64,000 nt of DNA from Atriophallophorus winterbourni (taxonomy: Eukaryota; Platyhelminthes; Trematoda; Plagiorchiida; Microphallidae). Location: the NCBI GenBank assembly GCA_013407085.1, contig JACCGJ010010805.1, positions 83,187 to 147,186 of the forward strand, in the 5' to 3' direction. This document shows positions 21,762 to 31,386 of the stretch, piece after piece. Positions within the stretch are counted from its first letter, which is position 1; each line of letters starts with the position of its first letter. The notes beneath the pieces were generated by a model. That model did not search any database and had not been told where the DNA came from. It was given only the letters and a program-made list of their open reading frames with translations. The position numbers were made by a program, and so were the translations under genes.

Positions 21762-21806
21762 TGTGTAAGGGATGGGGATGTGAGCAACACAATGTTTTAG
21801 GGGAAC

Positions 21807-23371
21807 GTTTTGAGTATTCAATCGAACCAGGAATCGAAACATTGTGCGATATTTCGATAAATTCAATGATTGTTGCAAGTCATTTACTCAAACTAAATGT
21901 AAGAAAATCCCCAGGAGCGGATGGCATCACACCGGATGTGCTCAGGTTCTGTCACCGTCAGCTTTGTGAACCGCTCTCCAGCCTGTTTAACTATTCGTTG
22001 CTTAAGGGAGTTGTACCGAAAGATTGGAAGTCCGGCGTAATAACACCTATCTTCAAAGGCGGTTGCCGATCTGACGCTGGAAATTATCGTCCCGTCACAC
22101 TTTTACCTGTAATTGCTAAGCTCATGGAACGTATAGTCTCGAAAAGAATGGTTGCACACTTTGAATCGCAGAATTTGTTTTCGCCAGCGCAGCATGGATT
22201 TCGATCTCATCGCTCGTGTCTAACGAATCTTCTCATAACGCTAGACGACTGGACAAAGGAGTTGGATATAAGTTCTTGCATCCACGTCTGTTACCTAGAC
22301 ATTTCGAAAGCTTTTGACACAGTCAATCATCATTTGCTTCTTCAAAAACTGATGCGTTTAGGAATATGTGATACACTCCTCTCATGGTTGTGCGACTATC
22401 TTTCAGATCGCGACGCCCAAGTTAAAGTTAACGGAACGCCATCCCAAACGTTCAAAACCACCAGTGGAGTCCCACAGGGATCTGTGCTAGGCCCGCTCCT
22501 CTTTCTGCTGTACATAAATGATTTACCCCCCCTCATATCGTCCAAAATAGTCCTGTTCGCGGATGACATGAAAATTTGGACGCCAATAAGTTCTGCAGAG
22601 GATTGTGAGAAACTGCAAATGGATTTGGACAGCGTGTCGAATTGGGCGGTCATGAATGACATGTCATTTAACATACAGAAATGTAAGATGCTCCATCTTG
22701 GCAAGAATGTTCCTTGGACATATCGATTAGGAACGGAAAACCTAGCATGGAGCTCATTGGAGAAAGATCTTGGAGTGTGGATTAGCGGGAACCTGAAGAG
22801 CACAGCGCACTGCCAGAACATATATCGACGGGTAAACAGATTGTTGGGTATCTTTCGAAGAATATTTGGAAGATTCTCTCTGGTAACCTTACCAAGGATA
22901 ATGAATATCTACCTTCGCATTACGATGGAGTATGCGGTAGATGTCTGGGCTCCTTGGCTGCGAAAAGATATTGCTCTCTTCGATAAAATCTATCATAGAG
23001 CAACAAAGTTAGTGATTGGTCTTCGCAATGTGCCGTACACCGAAAGATTGCAACGTCTGGGTCTATGCGACTTTACCCAAAGGAGGATACGACGCGATAT
23101 TATCCTCACATATAGAATTGTGTCTACTGAAGGACATCCACTAAAGCACTTGCTCGATGTGTGTGATAGGAAAGTGACACGCGGACATACCTTATTCCTT
23201 TACGTTCCAAGTTCCCGTATTGATTGTCGGCGCCATTTTTTCGCCGTACGTGCTATATTTCTTTGGAATTCCCTACCCCAACATGTGGTGGACTCTCCTT
23301 GCCTGGCGGTGTTTAAAGCTAAATTGGACTTACATATGCAAAAGAATAACATTCGTGAGCCTTACATTTGA
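21807..23371 (+). pseudogene. CR1-like reverse transcriptase of element I
   Basis: Open to the stop at 23371, with KSPGADGITPDVLRFC, VITPIFKGGCRSDAGNYRPV, QHGFRSHRSCLTNLL, YLDISKAFDTVNHHLL, SGVPQGSVLGPLLFLLYINDLP and LFADDMKIWTPI with both catalytic Asps, then SRIDCRRHFFAVRAIFLWNSLP. An apparent start at 21758 lies inside the repeat insert and is not native. Without the insert it would be continuous with the frame ending at 21112. The relics at 38645-39110 and 42940-43600 are of the same subfamily. Confidence 0.85.
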
Positions 23372-23490
23372 TATTCACTATTGATTTTATACTATTGTAA
23401 TTTTCATGTTTTATTCATACCGTAATCCTGTGGTGTTGTAAAGTATTAACTTTTTTAACCATAAATCCTTGAATCCTTGAATCCTAGAAC

Positions 23491-24539
23491 TGTTTCTAAA
23501 AATTCGAGGAAACATTGATTTCGATAGTTATTGCCCACATTAACTGATGTAACTTGAAGCATTAGTGTATCATTAGTGTATTTTACCGTTAACCAACATC
23601 ATCGGATACGAAGAACGGAAAACTCTTGAAAGCAATGCAATAAGTCGGAAAACAGCGCAATTCTCAATTACTGATTTTGAGAGACGTCAATCTGCCTTAG
23701 CTATATAACCACGTAGATCATCTACCTCGATGACTAGACTACAAATTTCGCGAACTGCTTGATTAAATCCCCTTTGTAGAATCATGTTTTCGAATATACA
23801 CGACAACTGAATTTGCAACTGACATCTGTTCTAGACCTAGACTTCACCTCTGAAGCCACGGCTGTTGAAGATGGTCAGTATCACCCTCCGGTAGTCGAAG
23901 CGACCACCTTGTTCTGCTCTTTCAATACGTGTGCAACGCCAGTAGATTAGTAAAACAAACAGAACAAAATAGAAAAGTGTATTAATATGGTTAGAGGGAA
24001 AAATATTGGCTTCCGATGAACATAATTTTGATTTCAGTGATCCGGCTCGCATTGCACAACCCAGACATATTCATCATCATCATTAAAGACAGCAATACAC
24101 CGGTAGCACGTACCGAATGCTTAACTGCCATACAACCATGAAAAATTAAAAGCCTAAAAGATGGGGAAGGGTGGGACTTAAATTGCTACGGCTTCTATAG
24201 AAGAGTGAGCACAAACAAACTGGGGAGAGGTGCCTACACCTCGAATGGAACATACATTCAAACAAGTTCCGTGAAAGAGTAGAGCAACATCAGCACGGCA
24301 GCTTCCTTGCGGCTTTCACTGTCATGCATCATAACAAGCTTTTTTCGTCACTCCGCTTGACAAAATACAAGGATATGCAAACACTCCAAGAATATGCTTA
24401 GTACAAGACCGCCACTGAACACGGTTTCGGGACATATCCTGAAGCGTAACTACCCATTGCGATATCTGATCGCGGAGACACCAGCCTGGAAGACGCGCTG
24501 CGCCTACTCTGGAAAGGTAACTAGTAAGGGTTTCTAAAT
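23491..24539. other. no gene seen
   Basis: Between element I and the RTE LINE. I find only short frames and no recognisable protein or RNA. Confidence 0.4.
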
Positions 24540-24546
24540 GCCTATG

Positions 24547-25280
24547 TCATGTGACGGTTTGGCCACCCCGAGATTTACGCCAATCAGGATGTGGCGTCGC
24601 AAAAAGAATCTGTTTCAGAAGTCGGTGGTCCGGCATCCGTAAAACGTGACCCAACCAGCGTAACCTATGCAGGTTGATCTGCTTCTCTATATCGACATTA
24701 CTACCCAACAACTTATTTCGGAGAGCATCGGTGCGCATACGATTGTAACAGCTAACTCCTAGAATGCTGCGGAGACACCGGTTGTCAAATACTTGGAGAA
24801 GCTGAATGTGTTCTTTACGTAAGGTCCAGGTTTCGCACCCATATAATAACACAGCCCGAACTGTCGCTTTATAGACTCTACCCTTGAGTAACAGAGATAG
24901 TCCTTTCTGACGCCAGAGGTGACCTAGTTTGCGGAATGCTACGGTCGCTTTAGAAATGCGTGCCGAGGCCTCGTCATCTAACGATGCAGAATTGTTGATA
25001 CAACTACCGAGATACCTAAAACGATCTACAATTTCAAGAGCCTGATTGTCAAGTAATAAAGTGCTGTTTGATATGTCGATGTCGTGTAGCAGAATACTGC
25101 ACTTAGAGGGTGCAAAACACATTCCGAATGCGGGCACAATACTAGATAGCTTGTTCAGTATCGCCTGTGCATCGGTGTACGCGTCGAAGAGCAGAACTAT
25201 ATCATCAGCATAATCCAAGTCAAGAAGCTTGACGCCTGGCATTATGAGTACTCCGAAAGCTGAGGCACCATCGTTGCCCA
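24547..25280 (-). pseudogene. RTE-like reverse transcriptase, C-terminal half
   Basis: 246 codons. LPGVKLLDLDYADDIVLLFD holds the catalytic YADD; further on come APSKCSILLHD, FRYLGSCINNSASLDDEASA, RVYKATVRAVLLYGCETWTL, NRCLRSILGVSCYNRMRTDA and LRWLGHVLRMPDHRL. This order is diagnostic of the RTE clade. Codons before about residue 5 belong to the target duplication of the 327-bp insert. Confidence 0.87.
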
Positions 25281-25288
25281 ACTCCATA

Positions 25289-25615
25289 ATTGTTGATTCT
25301 TTTTACCTTCCCACCTACACTTCAATTTTTATGTGTATCTGTATTCCAAAATATCGTTGTTTTCGCTTGTTCCCTCACTTTTGTTTTACTCTTTCTCTTT
25401 GAATAATTGTCTCCATTTTGACCGCGCTATTTTTGGTTTGGACTCGTGTGCGTAACGTGATACGTGCTCGATACTGTTTTTGATATTGACCCGGATCTAA
25501 CCCGGTTAACCCAATAATTGAGGTATGTTTTTCCTTCATTTTGATTGCCTCAATATAGTACCGCTTTTGTTGACAAATCCTCGTTGGTTCTGAAATACCT
25601 GGGATTTCTGCGCGT
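25289..25615 (-). mobile_element. unidentified 327-bp insertion with 9-bp target duplication
   Basis: Bounded by AACTCCATA at 25280-25288 and 25616-25624, inside the RTE RT between ENQGIP and the YADD block. The minus strand is open for most of its length (KMKEKHTSIIGLTGLDPGQY and more) and ends AAAAAGAATCAACAAT. I see no terminal inverted repeats. It may be a SINE or a processed pseudogene; the family is unknown to me. Confidence 0.6.
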
Positions 25616-25624
25616 AACTCCATA

Positions 25625-26480
25625 TTGGGGAATTCCTTGATTCTCAATAAGAATCAATAATAATTGCATCAAATACAAAATCGAACAAAACGGAGAAATC
25701 GGGCATCCTTGTCGGACGCCACTTGTGGTGTGGAATTTGGGTGAAACTTCGTTGTAAACCCTAACGCATCCGGATGTATGAGCATAATGTGCACGTAGTA
25801 TGTTGACATACTTTTGCGGAACGCCTTTGCACAGCAAAGTGTTAAACAAGACATTTCGATCGACAGAATCAAAAGCTCCTTTGAAGTCTAAAAAGATGGC
25901 ATTTGTGGGCTGTCGATAAGTGTGCCACGGTTCTAAGATCCGTCGAAGAGTAAAAATGTGATCGACACAGCCTCTGCCAGGCCGGAAGCCAGCTTGCTGC
26001 TCTGGGATATGTGATTCCCTATGCGATGTTAATCTTCGAAGACATATGGACGCAAATAATCTCGTAATGATGAGAGTGAGACTTATCCCACGATGATTAG
26101 ATCATGAGCTTCGCACACCTTTTTTAAATATAGGTATGATAACCGATTCGCCCAAAATCGGAGGGACGGATTCTGATAACCACACTTCACGGAGGAGATC
26201 GCCTAGTGTGCTGATTGGGACTTGGACACCTTTGAACAAGACAGCTTTGAATCGTTTCAGGGATTCGATACATTCTTTAATTTCTAAATCATAAGGGGGA
26301 TCTACGCTAACAGACCAAGGATCACACTGCTTCAAATGAGGGAAAGATTCTGTTGCAGGCGACCAGCTGAATTGTTCTTCAAAATGTTCGGCCCAACGTG
26401 AGAGGCGGCGATTCATATTAGTGATAAGAGTGCCGTCTATTTCAGCGATAGTCTCACCAACTCCTTTTATCGTAGGCCCA
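25625..26480 (-). pseudogene. RTE-like reverse transcriptase, N-terminal half
   Basis: Frames in turn give RWAEHFEEQFSWSPATESFP, VIIPIFKKGVRSS, then after a stop NHRGISLTLIITRLFASICL, EQQAGFRPGRGCVDHIFTLR, NAIFLDFKGAFDSVDRN, and VSPKFHTTSGVRQGCPISPF. The first catalytic Asp (FLDFKGAFDS) is present. Stops near 26100 and 25870 break it. Confidence 0.82.
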
Positions 26481-26767
26481 GTCGATCGAATAATTTAGAA
26501 GAGTTTTCGCACGTTACGCGCATTATTTGCTATTTCCATTCCTTCGACCTTATTTAGCCAACACCTTTCTCTGTCTAGTCCTTAGCTCCGTTTAAGTTCA
26601 TTCCTTACGTGTCTACGCTCTGTGTTGTGTCCAGGATCATGGGGCATTTGGCGTCGCTGGTGAAGAATTTCTATAGAGCGCTGTGAAATCCAGTGGGACT
26701 TTTGGGTTGGTTGTGTAGTCTCACAGGCTGTTATTGCAGCGGCTCGCATAATCCCTGCTATTTTGTT

Positions 26768-27660
26768 TCACCATTCACACTGAGCAATTGAGAGCGAGAT
26801 ACTTGAGGTGGTCCTATAAATGTCTTGAACTGCAGGCAGAGAGAATTTTCCGACCGCAATGCGTTTCCTATTCGGAGGCTTCGTACCGGAGAACTTTAAC
26901 GAGAACCTACATCGCACAAGAGCATGATCTGAATCAATGCAGGTATTCCAAAAGTAGCGGCAGTCCTCAATGCAACCTCTCCAGCGAGCACTTACGGCTA
27001 TACGGTGGATTTGAGCCGAATGTTGGCTTCCATTCGGTGAGCGCTGTGTGGTGATTTGACATCTTTTATGGCGAACGGAAGTGCTGCTAATGAATAATCG
27101 AGATTGTGCACAGAATTGTATAAACCGTTCGCCATTATCTGTGCGTTGGCTTTCAAGCCCAAACATGCCACCTATTTTTGATTCAGATGTATCTAAGCGA
27201 CCCAGTCTGGCATTCATATCTCCCACTAAGACAACAATATCAGAGCTTTTTGCACGTCGTAAAAAAGCATAAAGTTCGTCGTAGAAGGCGTTCTTCTCGT
27301 CGTCGGAATTTGTGTTAGTCGGAGCGTAAGTTGCTACAATAAACAAGCATCTCTTATTAGGAGATTTTGAGTTTGGTCTAATATTATTGGCTAGTCTAAC
27401 TGCGCACATCCTGCTATTCCAAGGGATACAATCGATTAGACATAATTCGGCACGTAAATTCAGCACTATACCAACACCCACCTGTCCTGAGATGGCAGCT
27501 ACAGCATCACCAGAGCGGCGCAGAAAGTAGCGAGTTGAAAGGTTTGGGGCAGTAAGTTCAGTAATTATGGACAGATCATATAAGCGCGTTTCCGATAAAC
27601 AGCGAACATCAATAGATGGACTATCTAAGGTAAGAACCAGTGCAGCTCGCTAGCCTATTT
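26768..27660 (-). pseudogene. RTE-like endonuclease
   Basis: 237 codons open at 26768-27481, preceded in other phases by YFLRRSGDAVAAISGQVGVG. Motifs: FIVATYAPTNTNSDDEKNAF, SDIVVLVGDMNARLGRLDTS, DNGERFIQFC and DSDHALVRCRF, the fold of AP-like LINE endonucleases with GDMN and SDH metal sites. The N-terminal Asn/Glu region is damaged. Confidence 0.8.
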
Positions 27661-28220
27661 ATCTGAGATTTCTTACATTCATGGCACCGATGTGAGCTAA
27701 AGCCCATGGTTTCAGAAATTGGTATGTAAATTCGCGAACAGAAAATGTTTCAACATGTTCAGCGCGGTCTTTTCTAAAGCTGGGATTGACAGAGGGAGAG
27801 TTGTTAAGAATGAATGGGGGAGAAGGGTCAGAAACAGTTTGGAGTGTAGGGCCAGCAGTAGCTTGTTTTCGCTTACCCGCCCTGCTGTTGCAACAGGCAA
27901 AGCGACCCTGTTTATCGTGCGCGACGGCCTATGCACTATGGAGTTAAGTTTCGTATTAATAGTGATCGTCATGGTTGTATGCGGGCTGGGATACTGCTAG
28001 GTCGCTCATGCTTAGATAGGAGAACAATTAGGGTTCAAAAGCCTGACCCACAAGGCAGCGGGTTAGGTTGAGACCGTGTTCGTCTGACCTTTATCCGTTG
28101 ACCTTCCTGGTATGAGTGACCCTGAAGGTCCTCGGAGAGCACCACCCAGCATAGCTCAAAGGGTCATATAGGTGCACAAACCATCGCACCACGTTAAGGT
28201 CCAGTCTCAGCGCGATGGAC
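27661..28220 (-). other. RTE-like LINE leader region
   Basis: Upstream of the endonuclease frame; has an 86-codon minus frame (27712-27972) rich in Leu that I do not recognise. Boundary of the element at about 28220 is approximate. Confidence 0.4.
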
Positions 28221-28389
28221 CGAGACATATTACATCATCAACAAGATACATTTCAATTCTAATTATGCCCCGAAACATAATAGCAATGAACCACACTTCA
28301 GAATTTGCAGTCGAATGAGCTATTTACAGGGCCGGATGAACAGAATTGACCTGCGCAATCTTTTTTGAATAGCGGAATCAAGTCACAAC

Positions 28390-28610
28390 TCTCATCCGTG
28401 TGGATCTACAATATCACCAGCGTCAGCCCATAATACGAATGCAGCAAAATCCCAAACTGCTTTATCGAACCGTTAACATACATATACACATTTATACATA
28501 TGGATATATATAAATATATATTCTTATATGAATATGCTATGGTGTTATACATATACAAGCTCTTTCATACCATAATCTCTTGAATCATAAATCTTGAAAA
28601 TACATAATCG
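28390..28610 (+). mobile_element. short CR1-like relic
   Basis: The plus strand near 28436-28475 reads MQQNPKLLYRTVN, the start of the RT linker of the CR1-like family. It is followed by an AT-rich gap and the typical 3' end ACCATAATCTCTTGAATC near 28570-28600. Nearly the whole RT is deleted. Confidence 0.6.
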
Positions 28611-29810
28611 CTTTTAAATTAATAAGAAAGGCTCTATGGTTATTTTGCATCTCATTGACTTCACAATTTGTCTCGTCATTACTAGCATAGGGAGTGCACA
28701 GATTGTTCGGAAGTAATTGCTTCAGTTTATTCCAGGTCAACGTGTGACAGCTGACAAGCGTTGGCCGCCAATCGAAACATTCGGGTCATCGGTCCAAGAA
28801 TAAACTACGTAACTTAACACTTTACCCACTGGCACATCGGTAACATTTAGATTCACCCATGAGTTCAATCTATCCATTGCGCTAATCCAAGAATCTCACA
28901 ACACAGAAAAAAGACGAAATGCTCATACGAGTTTATTAAGCTCAAGGCAAGGAACTAAACGCATATAGTCAAATGAACAAACACAACACATTATGAAATA
29001 TCTATGACATGATTGCCAACTCGATATGATTTGTTATTCGATTACGTGTAAACGGGTTCAATTCAAGCCTTAGGCAGGCTAGGCACCTTTGACCATCCTT
29101 GACGAATCGTATATAGCTCGATTGAGTCAGACGTTGTCAATGTCCTTATGTTTTCCAGGATATTTTCGTTACAAAGTTTTACTTGCAATCCTCCACAAAC
29201 CGTAATCGTTGTGTGTTTACGATTGTCGTCCTGAGGAAATTTGTTTGCATCCTATTCTCTTGTTTTAGTTCGGAAAGTATATACATCTCACTAATATAAA
29301 TAAATTGTGGAAACTCTATGTTCACAACGGAATATAGAAGTGATATTTTACTTCGCGAGATTGAATTTGTGAACGAATGTAATTGTTCTTCATATGACAA
29401 TCATTTACCCTACAAGGATTTAATAAACAAACATCTACATGATAGTAAAGTAGCAGCGTGTTCGATGCTTTCTAATATTAGAAGTATATAATATTTTTTT
29501 TAAATTAATAAGAAAAGCTCTACAATTATTCATAAAACATTAGGTTCCTATAATAAACTAGCTTAAAAGCAAAGCCTTCAATTTTTCTCTTTAGAGCTCT
29601 TTTTCTCTAGCGCTGCGTCTCTTCAAGGTGGTGTTCATTGGTTCAAATTTGATGAAGTAAATAATGAAGTTTTGTCAAACAATTTTTCTTTAATTTTCGC
29701 TACTGTATATTTGACATAGACATTAAATATTATTTGTACTTCAAAGTTTCAATGAAAAACAAGGTATACTGAGAAACGAATTTGCACAGTGTACTTTACC
29801 GTGTTTAAAT
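28611..29810. other. no gene seen
   Basis: About 1.2 kb of AT-rich sequence with no supported gene. I looked for small exons with good splice sites and found none that are convincing. Confidence 0.4.
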
Positions 29811-29815
29811 GGTGC

Positions 29816-30040
29816 TGTTAGGAGGGCGCCCCCTGTTGTATTGCCAGTGAACGAACTATTGATTGATCACTTTATGAAGATCGATTTTGAATTCACATTA
29901 TGATTTTTGCTCACTGCGATATTCACACATTCGCTCACTTGTGATACACTTCGCATTCGGTAAATAGACGAGTTGAGTGACGGTTGCGTTCTCTCTGATC
30001 ACACAAGCTGGGCCAACAGCAGTACAGCACAGACATAACA
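29816..30040 (+). repeat. 5' LTR
   Basis: 225 bp from TGTTAGGAGGGC to AGACATAACA. Compared with the 3' LTR it has extra blocks (near 29898-29930 and 29972-29985), so the two LTRs differ mainly by indels. Confidence 0.88.
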
Positions 30041-30077
30041 ACTTGGCGACGGGGAGAAAAGAACCCAACAATTCGAA

Positions 30078-30944
30078 ATGGCAATCACATCAGAAGAAGT
30101 AAAATCAATACTTCCGCAACAGCAACGCCGATTCGAAGAAGCTCAAGCCCGTTTGATGCAGACACTTTCGAAAAAACTGAGTGTTATTTATCAAGACAAG
30201 AAGACTGACGTACAAAACCCAGTGGTGGACGCAATCATCAACAGCATCCCCAAATTCAATTACGACCCAGAAAGCGGTCTCACCTTCGAATCTCCGTTCA
30301 AGAGATTCAAATATATTTTTCAATCAATTTTCAAAGAAATTTTTGGCGAACAGTCTTCCTTATTTAACAGACGGTATAACTGCATGAAATTGATCAATCA
30401 GGATTGCGATGAATTTTTAACTTATGCAGGAAAAGTATGTGGTCTGCAATCAGAGAGGGATCAAGAGATTCGCACGAGACTACCGTCACTACTCGATCAA
30501 AATCCGAAAATCAACATGACGTCAACAACCGAATGCCAGAGGTTACTAAATTTGAAGCGTGACACTGCGCTGGTCGAGCAAAACCCACGCCAGAATGAGC
30601 CAGTGCTGTTGACCTTCAAGCACCAAAGTAGCCGACAGAATGATCATTGTGTCGATCAAGACACCAAGCTTCCATCCCAGTTCCGCCAATATGATGAATG
30701 GCATTTTGCGCGTTATTGCCCATTCAAGAAGCACCGATGCCAGAACTACAACAAAAAGGGGCATAACGAAAACTACTACCGCACAAACTATTTTAAGAGA
30801 TCAGTGTTCAATGATCTCTATCCTGTCTTCGCCACCTTTAAAACCCCGGAAAAAATGGAAATTCAGCGGAAGAAGAGCCACCTCGAATTCATTTCGCAGA
30901 ATGCGAACCAAGAAGGTAAGCCGATCGAAGACGTGTTTCAGTAG
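30078..30944 (+). CDS. Gag-like protein of the LTR element
   Basis: 288 codons, first ATG after the leader. The N-terminal part (MAITSEEVKSILPQQQRRFE, IPKFNYDPESGLTF, RYNCMKLINQDCDEFLTYAG) resembles gypsy-type Gag of schistosomes. The C-terminal part has the remains of zinc knuckles: YCPFKKHRCQNYNKKGHNEN keeps one Cys and His, but Cys positions are replaced by Tyr. The frame is open, but RNA binding by the knuckles is probably lost. No pol follows before the 3' LTR. Confidence 0.75.
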   Translation: MAITSEEVKSILPQQQRRFEEAQARLMQTLSKKLSVIYQDKKTDVQNPVVDAIINSIPKFNYDPESGLTFESPFKRFKYIFQSIFKEIFGEQSSLFNRRYNCMKLINQDCDEFLTYAGKVCGLQSERDQEIRTRLPSLLDQNPKINMTSTTECQRLLNLKRDTALVEQNPRQNEPVLLTFKHQSSRQNDHCVDQDTKLPSQFRQYDEWHFARYCPFKKHRCQNYNKKGHNENYYRTNYFKRSVFNDLYPVFATFKTPEKMEIQRKKSHLEFISQNANQEGKPIEDVFQ

Positions 30945-30974
30945 CCACACGACAACCAAGCTTAAAGAGGGAGG

Positions 30975-31157
30975 TGTTAGGAGGGCGCCCCCTGTTGTAT
31001 TGCTAGTGAACGAACTATTGATTAATCACCAATGAAGATCGATTTTAAATTCACACATTCGCTCACTTGTGATACACTTTGCATTCGGTAAATAGACGAG
31101 TTGCGTTCTCTCTGACCACACAAGCTGGGCCAACAGCAGTACAGCACAGACATAACA
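30975..31157 (+). repeat. 3' LTR
   Basis: 183 bp, TGTTAGGAGGGC to CACAGACATAACA, preceded by a polypurine tract and followed by the GGTGC target copy. Confidence 0.88.
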
Positions 31158-31277
31158 GGTGCACACATAAATCGTTGAAAACAAAATTTTCACATCCATA
31201 TATGGTCATGCACCCGCATACCAACGCACCGTTTTTCATTATTTTCCAAATTTTGCAATTCAAGGTCAACTGAACAG

Positions 31278-31284
31278 TATAAAA
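31278..31284 (+). promoter_or_regulatory. TATA box of micro-exon gene
   Basis: TATAAAA, 54 nt before the start codon; transcription would begin near 31308, giving a leader of about 30 nt. Confidence 0.6.
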
Positions 31285-31337
31285 CCAGTGATAAAATCAC
31301 TCTACATTACAATTACCATCGCAATATTAAATTCAGC

Positions 31338-31386
31338 ATGCTTAAACTCAACATTCTATCCGTATTTTGTGCCGTAATAATTGTCG
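31338..31386 (+). CDS. micro-exon gene exon 1 (signal peptide)
   Basis: 49 coding nt, 16 codons plus one base, MLKLNILSVFCAVIIV: a basic start and a hydrophobic core. Donor GTGAGT at 31387. Confidence 0.85.

Larger units (their letters stand above)
21113..21794. repeat. tandem hammerhead-ribozyme repeat inserted in element I
   Basis: Two full units of about 240 bp (from 21113 and 21355) and a third from about 21593 that is cut at 21719 and followed by an inverted piece (21720-21794). Each unit has GGGTTCGTACAACGAACC near its start and a hammerhead core. The whole insert is bounded by TTTTAGGGGAAC at 21101-21112 and 21795-21806, a 12-bp target duplication, so it moved as a unit, probably by LINE machinery. 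It resembles SINE-like or retrozyme-like hammerhead repeats known in schistosomes. Confidence 0.82.
20165..23490 (+). mobile_element. CR1-like LINE I, plus strand, internally deleted
   Basis: Begins with the ORF1 zinc-finger region (CHMCSNMIHTNCDELLTKGS near 20268-20330), then jumps after about 20440 to the late endonuclease (SVLDLVLTSEEQSIEAIEFQ). The rest of ORF1 and most of the endonuclease are missing. The RT is interrupted at 21112 by a hammerhead-repeat insertion and resumes at 21807. The 3' tail at 23470-23488 is two CCTTGAAT-type units. Confidence 0.82.
24540..28220 (-). mobile_element. RTE-like LINE, minus strand, broken
   Basis: Contains, from right to left, a leader (27660-28220), an endonuclease (26768-27660), the RT N-terminal part (25625-26480) and the RT C-terminal part (24547-25280). 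The motifs are of the RTE clade (GVRQGCPISPF, YADDIVLL, VLLYGCETW), clearly different from the CR1-like copies. It has several shifts and one insertion. Schistosome RTE families such as SR2 are the likely relatives. Confidence 0.82.
29811..31162 (+). mobile_element. short LTR retrotransposon with gag only, near intact ends
   Basis: Target duplication GGTGC at 29811-29815 and 31158-31162. Two LTRs (29816-30040 and 30975-31157) start TGTTAG and end ATAACA. A purine run AAAGAGGGAGG (30964-30974) precedes the 3' LTR as polypurine tract. Only a Gag frame lies inside; there is no protease, RT or integrase, so it must rely on other elements. Gag is gypsy-like. It ends about 115 bp upstream of the TATA box of the micro-exon gene. 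Confidence 0.88.
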
